This document shows positions 30,955 through 31,366 of a DNA stretch of 31,366 nt, piece by piece. Every line of letters starts with the position of its first letter. Within the stretch, counting starts at the first letter, position 1. The DNA lies in NCBI GenBank assembly GCA_035527715.1, contig DATKZY010000112.1:1-31366 (forward strand). Reading direction: 5' to 3'. Source of the DNA: DSUN01 sp035527715. Lineage in GTDB: Bacteria > Planctomycetota > PUPC01 > DSUN01. The notes beneath the pieces were generated by a model. That model had not been told where the DNA came from. It made no database searches and saw only the letters and a program-made list of their open reading frames with translations. The translations under genes were made by a program, and so were the position numbers.

Positions 30955-31366
30955 ATGATCGGGCTTCGACTGTGCGGCATTGGGGTAGCGCTGGGCCTGC
31001 TCGGGGCACGCCCGCCTCAGGCACGCTCCGGCGAGGCGGCGCTGCGAGTGTGGCCGGTGGACCCACTTGTAAAGGTGCTGCGCTCGGATGAGCCGCCGGC
31101 CTCGCCGGCCAAGGGCGTGCTCATTGAGGCCGCCCGCGGCGAGGTCGAGAACGGCCAGATCGCCTTCCGCGCCACGAGCGACGTCGCGAAGCTCGCGGCA
31201 TCGGCGACGGCTCTGAAGTCGGCATCGGGGAAGGAGCTTCCCGCGCCGCGCGTCCGTTCCGTCGGCTACGTGCCCATCAAGAAGAACACCGAGCCCCACC
31301 TGGCCGAGACCGGCGAGCAGGTGCTCGTGGCCAAGGCGCCCGTGGACCTCCCCGACCCACTGCTCG
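30955..31366 (+). CDS. Secreted protein with DUF4091-type N-terminus (partial, runs off the window)
   Basis: At least 137 codons. ATG 30955 is preferred over ATG 30949 because GAGGG (30944-30948) is better spaced. The first 22 residues (MIGLRLCGIGVALGLLGARP) form a signal peptide. The mature part, ALRVWPVDPLVKVLRSDEPP then KGVLIEAARGEVENGQIAFR, matches the N-terminal beta domain of DUF4091/DUF6067 proteins, which are large secreted proteins related to GH123-type glycosidases. The phrase W-x-x-D-P-L-x-K-V and A-A-R-G-E-x-E-x-x-Q are the basis. The catalytic domain is outside the window. Divergent to the DUF5107-TPR gene. Confidence 0.68.
   Translation, partial: MIGLRLCGIGVALGLLGARPPQARSGEAALRVWPVDPLVKVLRSDEPPASPAKGVLIEAARGEVENGQIAFRATSDVAKLAASATALKSASGKELPAPRVRSVGYVPIKKNTEPHLAETGEQVLVAKAPVDLPDPLL

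Overview
The window looks like a high-GC planctomycete-type bacterium (Planctomycetes/Phycisphaerae or a near relative in the PVC group). The reasons are the gene families present: a Tat-exported formylglycine sulfatase, a GH78-like rhamnosidase, a PQQ-propeller/methyltransferase fusion, DUF5060 hydrolase, DUF5107-TPR and CBM9-like proteins, and a secreted CxxC-type protein. Strong G/C third-position bias and abundant small palindromic repeats, some inside genes, fit the same picture. This is inferred from protein families only.

Layout. 1-190: 5' end of an IS1380-family transposase (minus strand) with its promoter and an RBS-sequestering hairpin. 450-16050: a carbohydrate block on the plus strand, with sulfatase, an AAA/DUF4143 ATPase that has its own promoter and operator-like repeats, a zinc alcohol dehydrogenase, GH78-like rhamnosidase, PQQ-methyltransferase-PQQ protein, DUF5060 glycoside hydrolase, mutarotase-like protein, Gfo/Idh/MocA oxidoreductase and cupin. 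It is interrupted near 10.6-11.3 kb by a broken Y1 (REP-type) transposase among two-hairpin REP-like units. 16190-20450: tRNA-Arg(CCG), argH, argG and a divergent chorismate synthase. 20554-21126: a small exported protein whose reading frame crosses an in-frame UGA at a probable redox-cysteine position, followed by a strong hairpin; this is the best candidate for something undescribed (selenoprotein). 21323-26653: an XPB-like helicase and its usual partner, the DUF790/Bax1 nuclease, split by about 2.4 kb of palindromes, a RelE-type toxin-antitoxin pair, a lower-GC lipoprotein-like gene, an integron-integrase remnant and a 255-bp MITE-like inverted repeat. 26726-31366: a 63-aa conserved-looking protein, a CBM9-like protein, a long DUF5107-TPR protein (minus strand) and the 5' end of a secreted DUF4091-like protein.

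How it fits together. The sulfatase, rhamnosidase, DUF5060 hydrolase, mutarotase, oxidoreductases and cupin plausibly serve degradation of a (sulfated) rhamnose-containing glycan, although no transporter or SusC/D pair is present. argH-argG are the last two steps of arginine synthesis, and they sit directly behind an arginine tRNA. The helicase-nuclease pair would act in DNA repair. A recurrent theme is repeat invasion: palindromic elements supply gene leaders, disrupt a transposase, and are tolerated in frame inside the DUF790 and DUF5107 genes. Promoters of the form TTGACA-N17-TACACT recur (25104 and 30885), so ordinary sigma-70-like promoters can be read here.
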